From a virus, in the IMG/VR virus record IMGVR_UViG_3300046010_003001, positions 1-40,082 of that record: a DNA stretch of 40,082 nt, one strand, 5' to 3'. Positions within the stretch are counted from its first letter, which is position 1. Each line of letters opens with the position of its first letter. Both the position numbers and the translations under genes were made by a program. Under the pieces are notes generated by a model, which searched no databases, was not told the origin of the DNA, and worked only from the letters and a program-made list of their open reading frames with translations. Shown piece after piece: positions 16,611-23,673 of the stretch.

Positions 16611-16871
16611 ATGTCTGCAAGATTTAATACAGCACTAGAAGCCCACAACATAATGAATGTGGTACTCAAGCAATTGAAAGAATGCCGCTTCAACCCCGAA
16701 TTACACCTCTATTATAGAAACATCGAAAAGATGATAACGACCCTCAGCACCCTTGAGGTTCAAGCACGCCAAACCCACAAGTATCACAAGGTTGAAGCCT
16801 ACGTCATTGAAATAGAAAAGGCGATAGACTATCTGGAAAAGATGATTATTATATCCAAACTTACAGATTAG
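16611..16871 (+). CDS. Small helical protein of unknown function (86 aa)
   Basis: ATG 16611 follows the promoter directly with no ribosome site. The product (SARFNTALEAHNIMNVVLKQ, then YYRNIEKMITTLSTLEVQAR, then VEAYVIEIEKAIDYLEKMII) is predicted almost wholly alpha-helical with leucine/isoleucine spacing that suits a coiled coil or helical bundle. I do not recognise a family. It is the first of four genes that each follow a sigma70-type promoter, so it is probably expressed early in infection. Confidence 0.7.
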   Translation: MSARFNTALEAHNIMNVVLKQLKECRFNPELHLYYRNIEKMITTLSTLEVQARQTHKYHKVEAYVIEIEKAIDYLEKMIIISKLTD

Positions 16872-16909
16872 GCTCTGTAAGTTGTTGATTTATATAGGAA
16901 TAAAAAGGC

Positions 16910-16947
16910 TTGACTTTAATTCGTTTTGGGCTTACAATACATGTATT
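16910..16947 (+). promoter_or_regulatory. sigma70 promoter with palindrome AATACATGTATT
   Basis: TTGACT (16910-16915), a 17-base spacer and TACAAT (16933-16938), in the AAGGCTTGAC context. A perfect 12-base palindrome, AATACATGTATT (16936-16947), overlaps the -10 box and +1, where a repressor could act. The spacer GTTTTGGGC and the downstream TTGACACTGA are shared with the copies at 39010 and 39749. Confidence 0.85.
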
Positions 16948-16971
16948 GACACTGAAAAAACGGAGATAGAT

Positions 16972-17229
16972 ATGAAAGCACTTCAAGCATACGTAGCCCG
17001 CAAGAATTCTTTTTCTGCGATTTTTAATCGTCCTGCGCTGGATCTGAATAACAAGGCTGATCGTCAAAAGATTGCTGATAGCATTGACGCCGATCTTAGC
17101 CCTGAGAACCTCACATGTGACGGTGAACTTCCCCGTAGCCAAGTGCAGGCCCGTTATCGTGAATTGACTGCCGCGGCACGTGATTTGCAAAAGTTGGATC
17201 CTTCTGTAAAATTTTACGAGTTTGCCTAA
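16972..17229 (+). CDS. Small protein of unknown function (85 aa), strongly expressed type
   Basis: The start is ATG 16972, seven bases after CGGAG; longer in-frame starts lie inside the promoter and are unlikely. The product (KALQAYVARKNSFSAIFNRP, then LSPENLTCDGELPRSQVQAR, then YRELTAAARDLQKLDPSVKF) is soluble and mostly helical. It uses more C-ending codons (CTC, CGC, GCC, CCC) than its neighbours to the left, as do the other genes behind this promoter family. No homologous family is recognised. Its promoter is among the strongest in the window, so it may be an early host-takeover or housekeeping protein. Confidence 0.75.
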   Translation: MKALQAYVARKNSFSAIFNRPALDLNNKADRQKIADSIDADLSPENLTCDGELPRSQVQARYRELTAAARDLQKLDPSVKFYEFA

Positions 17230-17237
17230 TTTAAGGC

Positions 17238-17266
17238 TTGACATTAATTCAGTTTGGTACTATAGT
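17238..17266 (+). promoter_or_regulatory. sigma70 promoter, AAGGCTTGACA family
   Basis: TTGACA (17238-17243), a 17-base spacer and TATAGT (17261-17266), starting eight bases after the previous stop codon. The downstream leader carries CGGAG as ribosome site. Confidence 0.85.
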
Positions 17267-17297
17267 CTGTATATAGATTGAAAGACGGAGTTTGAAT

Positions 17298-17567
17298 ATG
17301 GCAAACGGTGAAATCAAAATCAAGTTTTACTCTGACCCCGGACATGGTTGGGCCGCTGTTAAGCGTGATCTCATCAATTCTTTGGGAATTGCTGACAAGA
17401 TTTCTTATTACTCTTATCAAAAGGGTAACACCGTTTACCTCGAGGAAGACTGCGACCTTTCTACTCTAATCACATCCCTTAAGAATAAGGGCGTGGCAGT
17501 TACGTTCGATGAACGTCACACTAACAATCGTAGCCCAATTCGTTCGTATGAACAATTTAAGGCTTGA
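17298..17567 (+). CDS. Small protein of unknown function (89 aa)
   Basis: ATG 17298 is preceded by CGGAG at 17286-17290; a TTG six bases upstream is in frame but badly placed. The sequence ANGEIKIKFYSDPGHGWAAV, then KRDLINSLGIADKISYYSYQ, then VYLEEDCDLSTLITSL shows alternating strands and helices, with a conserved-looking 'GHGW' and 'YLEEDCDL'. It has the look of a small single-domain phage or plasmid protein, but I cannot name it. It ends Lys-Ala-stop, where the TGA is inside the next gene's -35 box. Confidence 0.75.
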   Translation: MANGEIKIKFYSDPGHGWAAVKRDLINSLGIADKISYYSYQKGNTVYLEEDCDLSTLITSLKNKGVAVTFDERHTNNRSPIRSYEQFKA

Positions 17568-17592
17568 CATTAATTCAATAGTCTGTTAAAGT
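17564..17592 (+). promoter_or_regulatory. sigma70 promoter for the MoxR gene
   Basis: TTGACA (17564-17569), a 17-base spacer and TAAAGT (17587-17592). The TGA of the preceding gene (17565-17567) is embedded in the -35 box. An AGGAG ribosome site (17613-17617) stands before ATG 17625. Confidence 0.75.
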
Positions 17593-17624
17593 CACTATAT
17601 CATCAATTTTTAGGAGCAACTTAA

Positions 17625-18725
17625 ATGTCTCAAGTTTCTGACAATCTCACTGTTACTAGCGTTCAGGCCCGCAAAGCGATCCTGACCGCATTCAAGTCTA
17701 AGCGTCCCGTTTTTCTTTGGGGCCCTCCCGGCATCGGCAAGTCTGAGGTCGTGAGTGAAATCACTGATGAACTCGGTGGTTATATGATCGATCTGCGTAT
17801 GGCTCAGATGGAGCCGACTGATATTCGTGGTATCCCTTACTTCAATAAAGAACTTAACAAGATGGACTGGGCCGAGCCCGTCGATCTTCCCGATGCTGAA
17901 CTCGCAAGTCAGTATCCTATCATTGTTCTCTTCCTCGATGAAATGAACAGTGCGCCTCCTGCTGTACAGGCGGCTGGCTATCAACTTATTCTTAACCGTC
18001 GTGTTGGCAAGTACAAGTTGCCTGACAATGTTGTAATTGTTGCGGCAGGCAATCGTGATAGTGACAAGGGTGTTACTTATCGTATGCCGATGCCCCTTGC
18101 TAATCGTTTCATTCACCTTGAAATGCGCCCTGATTTTACATCTTGGCAGAACTGGGCTGTTGGTAAGGCAATTCACAAGGACGTAGTTGGTTACTTGTCT
18201 TTCGCAAAGCAGGACCTCTATGACTTTGATGCTAAGTCATCAAGCCGTGCATTCGCTACTCCCCGTTCATGGACCTTCGTCAGTGATTTGCTTGATGATG
18301 AAGAAAATGTCGATACTGACACTCTCTTCAATCTTGTAGCAGGTGCTGTTGGTGATGGTCTTGCTACGAAGTTTATGGCACACCGCAAGGTTGCAGGTCG
18401 CATGCCCGACCCCGCTGACATTCTTAGCGGTAAGGTGACTGACTTGCAGGTCAAAGAAATCAGTGCGATGTACTCACTCACTGTTTCTATGTGCTATGAA
18501 CTCAAGGATGCACTTGACACTAAGACCGCTGATCGTAAGAAGTTCCATGAAATGGCTGACAATTTCTTCAACTACATGATGAAGAATTTCGAAACTGAAC
18601 TTGTTGTTATGGGTGCTAAGATTGCACTTAAGACTTACAAGTTGCCGATTGAGCCTTCTCAGTTGAAGAACTTTGATGAGTTTCACAAGAAGTACGGCAA
18701 GTACATTGTGGAAGCAGGCAACTAA
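17625..18725 (+). CDS. MoxR-type AAA+ ATPase
   Basis: The 366-residue protein has Walker A GPPGIGKS (residues 33-40), Walker B VLFLDEM (101-107), the sensor-1 Asn in VIVAAGNRDSD (N143) and the arginine of MPLANRFIHLEM (R161). The pattern FLWGPPGIGKS with LANRF is that of MoxR-family ATPases, which work with a VWA-domain partner as chaperone-like remodelling or cofactor-insertion machines. A VWA protein with a zinc-protease motif is encoded about 0.9 kb downstream. Both share the strong promoter type and C-rich codon use. The C-terminal ~150 residues are helical and hold no clear motif. A strong terminator follows. The client in the infected cell is unknown. Confidence 0.9.
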   Translation: MSQVSDNLTVTSVQARKAILTAFKSKRPVFLWGPPGIGKSEVVSEITDELGGYMIDLRMAQMEPTDIRGIPYFNKELNKMDWAEPVDLPDAELASQYPIIVLFLDEMNSAPPAVQAAGYQLILNRRVGKYKLPDNVVIVAAGNRDSDKGVTYRMPMPLANRFIHLEMRPDFTSWQNWAVGKAIHKDVVGYLSFAKQDLYDFDAKSSSRAFATPRSWTFVSDLLDDEENVDTDTLFNLVAGAVGDGLATKFMAHRKVAGRMPDPADILSGKVTDLQVKEISAMYSLTVSMCYELKDALDTKTADRKKFHEMADNFFNYMMKNFETELVVMGAKIALKTYKLPIEPSQLKNFDEFHKKYGKYIVEAGN

Positions 18726-18739
18726 ATAAAGTTGCTCCC

Positions 18740-18778
18740 GGGGAGTAGGGTACGAGACATGCTCTACTCCCCTTTTTT
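18740..18778 (+). terminator. Rho-independent terminator after MoxR gene
   Basis: GGGGAGTAG (18740-18748) pairs with CTACTCCCC (18764-18772) over nine bases, and TTTTTT follows at 18773-18778. Confidence 0.92.
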
Positions 18779-18789
18779 AAAGGTAATAT

Positions 18790-19032
18790 ATGACCGAAGA
18801 TAAGAAACTCAAGGTAGTCTTTGCTCCGGGGTGTTTCGATGATTTCGATGGTGATCAAGCAGAACTTGATGAACTAATTGCAGAAATTAACCGACTAGTT
18901 GAGTCAGGGGAAATTTTTGAAAAGGCTCAACCTGTGGACTTTGATGACGGTACATGGGATGAAGAAGAAATCGAACGTGTTGTCAATTCAATGGACCTTG
19001 ATGACAACAGCGATAAACGTACATTAAATTAA
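18790..19032 (+). CDS. Small acidic protein of unknown function (80 aa)
   Basis: A weak ribosome site (AAAGGT) precedes ATG 18790. The N-terminal block LKVVFAPGCFDDFDGDQAEL, then DELIAEINRLVESGEIFEKA, is neat and looks conserved; the rest is very acidic (FDDGTWDEEEIERVV). I have an impression of similar short phage proteins but cannot attach a function. Its stop overlaps the start of the next gene by one base. Between two chaperone-like genes, an adaptor role is only a guess. Confidence 0.7.
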   Translation: MTEDKKLKVVFAPGCFDDFDGDQAELDELIAEINRLVESGEIFEKAQPVDFDDGTWDEEEIERVVNSMDLDDNSDKRTLN

Positions 19033-19583
19033 TGGGAACTATTACATTATCTAAATTGAATACCTGGGCTAAAGGAAAGACCTTCGTTGAGACTGGATCA
19101 ATGGAGGGTTGGACCATGCTCATTGCTCAGGAATATGGTTTTGAGGTAATGCATGGCATCGAATTGATGCCTAAGTATTATGAGTCTAGTAAAATCAGAT
19201 TAAAAAATCATAGTAATGTAAAGTTTTGGCTAGGCGAATCTCCTGACGTTCTAAGGGAACTTTGCCCTACTCTAACTGAGCCTGCTACTTTTTGGTTAGA
19301 TGCACACGCTAGTGGTCCTAATATTCCGGGAGGAATATATGGTGGAAACCCATTAGTACAAGAATTAGAAGCCATTGCACTTTCACCATGCAAAGAACAT
19401 GTATTGATGATTGATGATGTTAGATTGTTCGGATGCTCTGAATGGGGCGGACTAACTAAACAACCTGTCATTGATGCTATCTATCGAATCAATAAAGATT
19501 ATAAAATAACCTATATTGACGGGGAAGATAACGGATCATTACCCGGCGATATTCTTGTGGCCTATATCGAAAATAAGGCTTGA
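19032..19583 (+). CDS. Class I methyltransferase-like protein (183 aa)
   Basis: The start lies on the last base of the previous stop (TAATG). FVETGSMEGWTMLIAQEYG resembles a class I methyltransferase motif I with the usual acidic residue (E20). GIELMPKYYESSKIRL is motif II with its acidic strand end. TFWLDAHASGPNIPGG and HVLMIDDVRLFGC fit later strands of a FkbM- or TylF-like Rossmann fold. At 183 residues it is short but near complete. The acceptor is unknown; sugar or small-molecule O-methylation would fit the fold. It ends Lys-Ala with its TGA in the next promoter's -35 box. Confidence 0.65.
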   Translation: MGTITLSKLNTWAKGKTFVETGSMEGWTMLIAQEYGFEVMHGIELMPKYYESSKIRLKNHSNVKFWLGESPDVLRELCPTLTEPATFWLDAHASGPNIPGGIYGGNPLVQELEAIALSPCKEHVLMIDDVRLFGCSEWGGLTKQPVIDAIYRINKDYKITYIDGEDNGSLPGDILVAYIENKA

Positions 19584-19608
19584 CAAATAATCCAAATCTT
19601 GTTATACT
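19580..19608 (+). promoter_or_regulatory. sigma70 promoter for the metallopeptidase/VWA gene
   Basis: TTGACA (19580-19585), a 17-base spacer and TATACT (19603-19608). The stop TGA of the preceding gene (19581-19583) is part of the -35 box. Confidence 0.9.
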
Positions 19609-19635
19609 AGCATTATTCTAGTGAAGGAACTGTCA

Positions 19636-20943
19636 ATGCAAAACGCAATTTATATGTCTGATGTTCTTCCCGGTACCAAGGGTAAGAAGAAGCGCAGTAA
19701 GAAGTTTGAAAATCTTATCGGCCCGACCGATCCTAAGATTGATCATCAGGCACGTGAACGTCTAGTTACTGCACGTATCGGCTTGCTACTCAAGCAACCC
19801 TTCTTTGGTAATCTCGCTACCCGTCTTACACTTATCAATGCTGATGAGTGGTGTTCTACTGCGGCAACTGACGGTCAAAAGTTTTATTACAATTCACGTT
19901 TCGTTATGATGTTGCGTCCCAAGGAAGTTGAATTCCTTGTAGGTCATGAGGTCCTTCACGTAGTCTATGATCACATTGGTCGCCGCGATAATCGTGATCC
20001 GCAAATTTGGAACATTGCTGATGACTATGCTGTTAATGCTGACTTGAAGCGCCATAAGGTTGGTGAGTTCATCACTACTGTACCTTGCTTGTATGAAGCA
20101 AAGTATGATGGCAAGGCTGCTGAGGAAATCTATGATGACCTCATGAAGAATGTTCAGAAGATTTCAATTGATGATCTTATTGATCAAATGATTGATGATC
20201 ACATGGACGGCGAAGGTGATGATGACAGTGACGGCGACGGCGATAAAGAAGGTAAGGGCAAACGCCCAACTATGTCTGCCGAAGAGCGTGAACGTGTACG
20301 TCAAGAAGTCAAGCAGGCTATTCTCAATGCCGCACAACAGGCAGAAGCAGGTCAACTGCCTAAGGGTGTTGAACGTCTGATTAAGCAGATGACCGATCCT
20401 GTTATGCCTTGGCGTGAACTCATTCAGACTAACTTGACTAGTGCTATTCGTTCAGATTATTCTTGGATGCGTCCTTCACGCCGTAGTTGGCATATGGATG
20501 CTGTTATGCCCGGTATGAACCCCGGTGAAGAAATCGATGTTGTCGTTGCTATCGATATGAGTGGTTCTATCAGCAACAAGCAGGCTCAACAGTTTCTTGG
20601 TGAGATTGCAGGCATGATGGAAGCATTCGATGGCTACAAGGTTCACGTGTTCTGCTTTGATACTGAGGTCTACAATCCAGCAGACTTCAATAGTGAGAAC
20701 ATGGACACTATTGATAACTACGAACCAGCAGGTGGCGGTGGCACTGACTTTGATGCTATCTTTGATTATCTCAAGCGTGAAGGTAATGTGCCTAAGCGAT
20801 TGATTGTTTTCACTGATGGTTATCCTTGCGGTAGTTGGGGTGATGCAGACTATTGCGACACTACTTGGATCATTCATGGTGATCCTAACCCCAACCCTCC
20901 TTTCGGGACTTATGCAATTTATGACGATCATAAAAAACATTGA
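19636..20943 (+). CDS. Zinc-metallopeptidase-like and VWA-domain protein, MoxR partner
   Basis: ATG 19636 is chosen because AAGGA lies seven bases upstream; a GTG at 19621 is in frame but overlaps that site. The N-terminal half has VGHEVLHVVYDHIGRRD with HEVLH at residues 104-108 (HExxH zinc site) and IWNIADDYAVN, as in the DUF2201-type putative metallopeptidases. Residues ~185-215 are a very acidic linker (GEGDDDSDGDGDKEGKG). The C-terminal half is a VWA-like domain with the metal-site motif AIDMSGS (D307, S309, S311), GGGGTD and FTDGYP. This domain order is the usual partner of MoxR ATPases, here separated from it by two genes. The pair probably forms an ATP-driven remodelling or maturation machine; the protease activity is unproved. 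Confidence 0.85.
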   Translation: MQNAIYMSDVLPGTKGKKKRSKKFENLIGPTDPKIDHQARERLVTARIGLLLKQPFFGNLATRLTLINADEWCSTAATDGQKFYYNSRFVMMLRPKEVEFLVGHEVLHVVYDHIGRRDNRDPQIWNIADDYAVNADLKRHKVGEFITTVPCLYEAKYDGKAAEEIYDDLMKNVQKISIDDLIDQMIDDHMDGEGDDDSDGDGDKEGKGKRPTMSAEERERVRQEVKQAILNAAQQAEAGQLPKGVERLIKQMTDPVMPWRELIQTNLTSAIRSDYSWMRPSRRSWHMDAVMPGMNPGEEIDVVVAIDMSGSISNKQAQQFLGEIAGMMEAFDGYKVHVFCFDTEVYNPADFNSENMDTIDNYEPAGGGGTDFDAIFDYLKREGNVPKRLIVFTDGYPCGSWGDADYCDTTWIIHGDPNPNPPFGTYAIYDDHKKH

Positions 20944-21187
20944 AGAGATAACTATATTTGAAAGTCCTGATGGAGGTAAAACGGTTTACTCCCGCAAGTC
21001 GGGAGAGCCGCCTAGTTCTAGGACTCTTCATTGGCAAGATCCTGTACATAAAAAAGAATCAGAATTGACACAACGTTGGGCTAATCTTAAAGAAGCCGTG
21101 TTCATGGCTGATAGTGACCCAGTATTAAACGATGCAATTAGCAAAGTAGAAATGTTATATGCACTCATCAAAGAACACAAAGATTAA
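20921..21187 (+). CDS. Small protein of unknown function (88 aa)
   Basis: ATG 20921 lies inside the end of the VWA gene (23-base overlap); longer forms would run through that gene and are not credible. The product TIIKNIEEITIFESPDGGKT, then VYSRKSGEPPSSRTLHWQDP, then a helical C-terminus (ALIKEHKD) looks like a conserved phage protein with a beta-hairpin N-terminus. No function is recognised. It starts a run of four overlapping small genes. Confidence 0.65.
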   Translation: MTIIKNIEEITIFESPDGGKTVYSRKSGEPPSSRTLHWQDPVHKKESELTQRWANLKEAVFMADSDPVLNDAISKVEMLYALIKEHKD

Positions 21188-21533
21188 ACACTACTTGGCA
21201 GTGTGGGACTGTAACGGTCTCGAAAGTCTACACGATGTTGACTATCATATGGATAGATACAATGAATGGGAAAAACAACAAGTTGTTGCCATTCTTAAAG
21301 AAGAACCGGCACCGGCAAAACCCACAGGTATCCCATTACAAATGCTGATCCTTCGTGCTAGATTCAATAGCCAACGTGCTTATGAGATTTATGAATTCAC
21401 TAGCACTTTAAAGTATAAAGAACTTGCAGAAGCATTCAACAATAACCCTCAACCTATTGTAGAATGGATCAGAGAGAACGGCAAAAAAGTTTATAGTGAC
21501 TATGTAAAGTCGGATAGAAAGATGATCGTATGA
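21159..21533 (+). CDS. Protein of unknown function (124 aa)
   Basis: The frame overlaps the preceding gene by 29 bases if ATG 21159 is used; a TTG or GTG near 21200 would give a form starting at LAVWDCNG. The segment HYLAVWDCNGLESLHDVDYH, then MDRYNEWEKQQVVAILKEEP looks folded and conserved. The rest is helical with a lysine-rich end (KKVYSDYVKSDRK). No family is recognised. It is translationally coupled to its neighbours. Confidence 0.65.
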   Translation: MHSSKNTKIKHYLAVWDCNGLESLHDVDYHMDRYNEWEKQQVVAILKEEPAPAKPTGIPLQMLILRARFNSQRAYEIYEFTSTLKYKELAEAFNNNPQPIVEWIRENGKKVYSDYVKSDRKMIV

Positions 21534-21940
21534 TGCTTATTGGAACCAGTTTCGGCGGCTGTCTTAAGTCTATTCTAAAAGGCGAAGTGTCCGAGGATGA
21601 TATCTTAGTCATCATTTCTAGGACACAAGTCAATAGTTTAGAAAATGCACTAAGAATTGCAGAAAAATATTACAACGAAGGTAATAGTTATGCCACTGTC
21701 AGTGGCAATTATGACTTCACAGGCACCGACCTTGAAGAGTTAAAGACACTAGTTGCTAGGTTATATTTGGGTGGAAAGATCCATCAACCGAGGTTATTTG
21801 AACACGGATCAGGATTTATTCATCCTGATATGAGCCGCACGGCATTGTGGATGGAAGTAAGTCCAATTGGATTAAATCAAAATCCTGCAGTAGTTGAAGC
21901 CTACGAAAAGTATAAGATGTTGGATAACTTAACGAAATGA
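21530..21940 (+). CDS. Protein of unknown function (136 aa)
   Basis: The ATG at 21530 overlaps the previous stop. The product begins MMLIGTSFGGCLKSILKGEV and carries a helical middle (LENALRIAEKYY) and an ending with HGSGFIHPDMSRTALWMEVS. The even mix of strands and helices suggests a real compact domain. I do not recognise the family, and the genes around it (small unknowns leading to folA/thyA) give only an early-gene context. Confidence 0.65.
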   Translation: MMLIGTSFGGCLKSILKGEVSEDDILVIISRTQVNSLENALRIAEKYYNEGNSYATVSGNYDFTGTDLEELKTLVARLYLGGKIHQPRLFEHGSGFIHPDMSRTALWMEVSPIGLNQNPAVVEAYEKYKMLDNLTK

Positions 21941-22188
21941 AGTCAATCGAAGATATTAATCTCTACACATGGTTTACTGATAGAGAAATTAACTACTGTC
22001 CCAAACATTTTGTAATGACTAATACCCCTGTAACTAGCGAATCTAGAGAATGGGTATTAGAAAAACTATCAGGCCGTTTTGCTACAGTTGCACAACCTTT
22101 TGATTATACTTCTAGCAATTTTCCCAATGTTCGTATTGCATTCGAAAATCCTAAAGAAGCAGTATTCTACGAACTTACTTGGTCGTAA
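21937..22188 (+). CDS. Small protein of unknown function (83 aa)
   Basis: It overlaps the previous gene by ATGA. The sequence NLYTWFTDREINYCPKHFVM, then VLEKLSGRFATVAQPFDYTS, then VRIAFENPKEAVFYELTWS reads as a small alpha/beta domain that ends with a clear beta strand. There is no recognised motif. It closes the overlapping run; a spacer with a promoter follows. Confidence 0.65.
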   Translation: MKSIEDINLYTWFTDREINYCPKHFVMTNTPVTSESREWVLEKLSGRFATVAQPFDYTSSNFPNVRIAFENPKEAVFYELTWS

Positions 22189-22195
22189 TAAAAAA

Positions 22196-22224
22196 TTTAC
22201 ATACGTTGTTATGCGTTAAATACT
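22196..22224 (+). promoter_or_regulatory. Compound promoter: sigma70-like and late-type TAAATA
   Basis: TTTACA (22196-22201), a 17-base spacer and AATACT (22219-22224), with a TAAATA core at 22217-22222 overlapping the -10. Unlike the leaderless late genes, the next gene is 29 bases further on and has a full AAGGAG site. Confidence 0.4.
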
Positions 22225-22251
22225 TGTACAAAAACACAAGGAGAACGCAAT

Positions 22252-22938
22252 ATGAGTTTTTTAAGACACGTTGGTAAGCACGGTGATCGCAAGGTGGCAA
22301 TCATTTTCCGTGAAGTGCCCGGCGAGCCTCATATGTGTTTGGTTACTTATCCCGAAGTTCTTAATCAACACATCCATGACCCACTAATGAAGTGTATCGA
22401 AAGTGATATTGGACAGAACAGCAAGAATCTAGCCGACGCATTAAATCGTACACATACTAAAGATGGTCAAATCATTCTTCAGAAATTACATGCTGAAGGT
22501 ATGCTAAAGAAGGTAAACACCGAGCAAGTAGTAATGACACCCGCTCCAAACATTAAGATTAAGTTACATGAACTTAACACAATTCTTGATGAAATGGAAC
22601 AGGGTGAAGCAGCCGTCAAGAAGTTGGCAGAGATGGATGCAAGCATGGGGTTGCAAGATCCAGTTGATGTTGCAAGACGTATGCGAGGTGATTCCCCAGT
22701 TGCCCCGACTGGAGTTCAATCAACAGGTGATGCTTTAGGTGATACTACTCTTGCAAACAATTTCCGTCAGCAAGCAGAAAAAATGCACCGCGAAGCACAA
22801 GGTTTAATGGCAGAAGCACAACGTCTATTGAAGGAAGCGGCATCATTGGATCCTACTCCAGTAGTTGCTGAATCTAAGCCAAAGACACGTGCAAAAAAAG
22901 AAACAACTGCTAAGGCTAAGAAGGTAAATGTCGCCTGA
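22252..22938 (+). CDS. Phage protein of unknown function with helical, Lys/Ala-rich C-terminus (228 aa)
   Basis: AAGGAG precedes ATG 22252 with good spacing. The N-terminal ~100 residues (SFLRHVGKHGDRKVAIIFRE, then MCLVTYPEVLNQHIHDPLMK, then KDGQIILQKLHAEGMLKKV) form a compact domain that I associate with conserved proteins of T4-like phages of no known role. Residues ~100-200 are helical with a strong coiled-coil stretch (QAEKMHREAQGLMAEAQRLL). The end is a basic Lys/Ala tail (KTRAKKETTAKAKK) that could touch DNA or RNA. It has its own promoter and leads an operon with folA and thyA. Confidence 0.7.
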   Translation: MSFLRHVGKHGDRKVAIIFREVPGEPHMCLVTYPEVLNQHIHDPLMKCIESDIGQNSKNLADALNRTHTKDGQIILQKLHAEGMLKKVNTEQVVMTPAPNIKIKLHELNTILDEMEQGEAAVKKLAEMDASMGLQDPVDVARRMRGDSPVAPTGVQSTGDALGDTTLANNFRQQAEKMHREAQGLMAEAQRLLKEAASLDPTPVVAESKPKTRAKKETTAKAKKVNVA

Positions 22939-23224
22939 GTTTATTCAGAAATGGGAACGATTACTTGAAGATGTTGAAAAGCAAAAAATACCTGTAGAGT
23001 TTATTAAGAAGTTAATTCTTAAACTTGATGGTAAAAGACAGCAGACAATCAACATTGAAAAATTAATCAACCAAGGTTTAGACCCCGATCAAGTTGAAGA
23101 GGTAGTCAGTAGAAAACTGAATGAACTTGATGACGAGGTCGTGAGCATTGAATTTGTTCTTAATGTTCAAAGCATTGCGGAGACAGTACAGCCTGAGACA
23201 GATAAATTATTGAATGGATTATGA
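22928..23224 (+). CDS. Small helical protein of unknown function (98 aa)
   Basis: The gene overlaps the previous one by 11 bases and the dihydrofolate reductase gene by four. The product (EFIQKWERLLEDVEKQKIPV, then EFIKKLILKLDGKRQQTINI, then LINQGLDPDQVEEVVSRKLN) is all helix and charged. Its position suggests co-expression with its neighbour; no domain is recognised. Confidence 0.65.
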   Translation: MSPEFIQKWERLLEDVEKQKIPVEFIKKLILKLDGKRQQTINIEKLINQGLDPDQVEEVVSRKLNELDDEVVSIEFVLNVQSIAETVQPETDKLLNGL

Positions 23225-23673
23225 AACTTATTGTAGCATGTGACCCAAACGGGGGAATAGGCTATCAAAATAAATTGCCCTGGAGTAATATCCAGGGCGA
23301 TTTGCCAAGATTTAAACGTCTTACTGATGATTGCATTATTGTTATGGGACGTAAGACTTGGGAAAGCCTTCCAAAAAAGCCGTTACCTAATCGCACAAAT
23401 CTAATCATCACTTCACAATTGATGACTAAACTACCTGATGATGCATTTACAACAATGACAATTGATGATATTACTGATGATGCCTGGATCATTGGTGGTG
23501 CCCAATTGATTAATAGCAGTTGGCATAAGATACATGAAGTGCATTTAACAAAAGTATATGACCACTATACTTGTGATACGTTTATTGATTTGTTATACTT
23601 AGAGACTAATTTTGTCAGAACATATAATGAAATATTTTCTGACCATGAATATCAAATTTGGAAAAGAAAATGA
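23221..23673 (+). CDS. folA: Dihydrofolate reductase
   Basis: The protein reduces dihydrofolate to tetrahydrofolate with NADPH, regenerating the cofactor used up by thymidylate synthase, whose gene follows directly. Signature blocks are IVACDPNGGIGYQNKLPWSN near the N-terminus (substrate loop), the helix with LPRFKRLTDDCIIVMGRKTWESLP (NADPH-binding GRKTWES), PNRTNLIIT, and WIIGGAQL (IGG dinucleotide loop). The C-terminal HEVHLTKVYDHYTCDTFIDL is also typical. At 150 residues it is a compact but complete enzyme. Start and stop overlap the neighbours (ATGA), so expression is coupled. Confidence 0.93.
   Translation: MKLIVACDPNGGIGYQNKLPWSNIQGDLPRFKRLTDDCIIVMGRKTWESLPKKPLPNRTNLIITSQLMTKLPDDAFTTMTIDDITDDAWIIGGAQLINSSWHKIHEVHLTKVYDHYTCDTFIDLLYLETNFVRTYNEIFSDHEYQIWKRK

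Noticed and set aside
16882-16971. Upstream-extended start for the gene at 16972 (and likewise for 17298, 39812, 10326)
   Set aside because: The added codons run through the promoter or ribosome site; the ATG after the Shine-Dalgarno is preferred.
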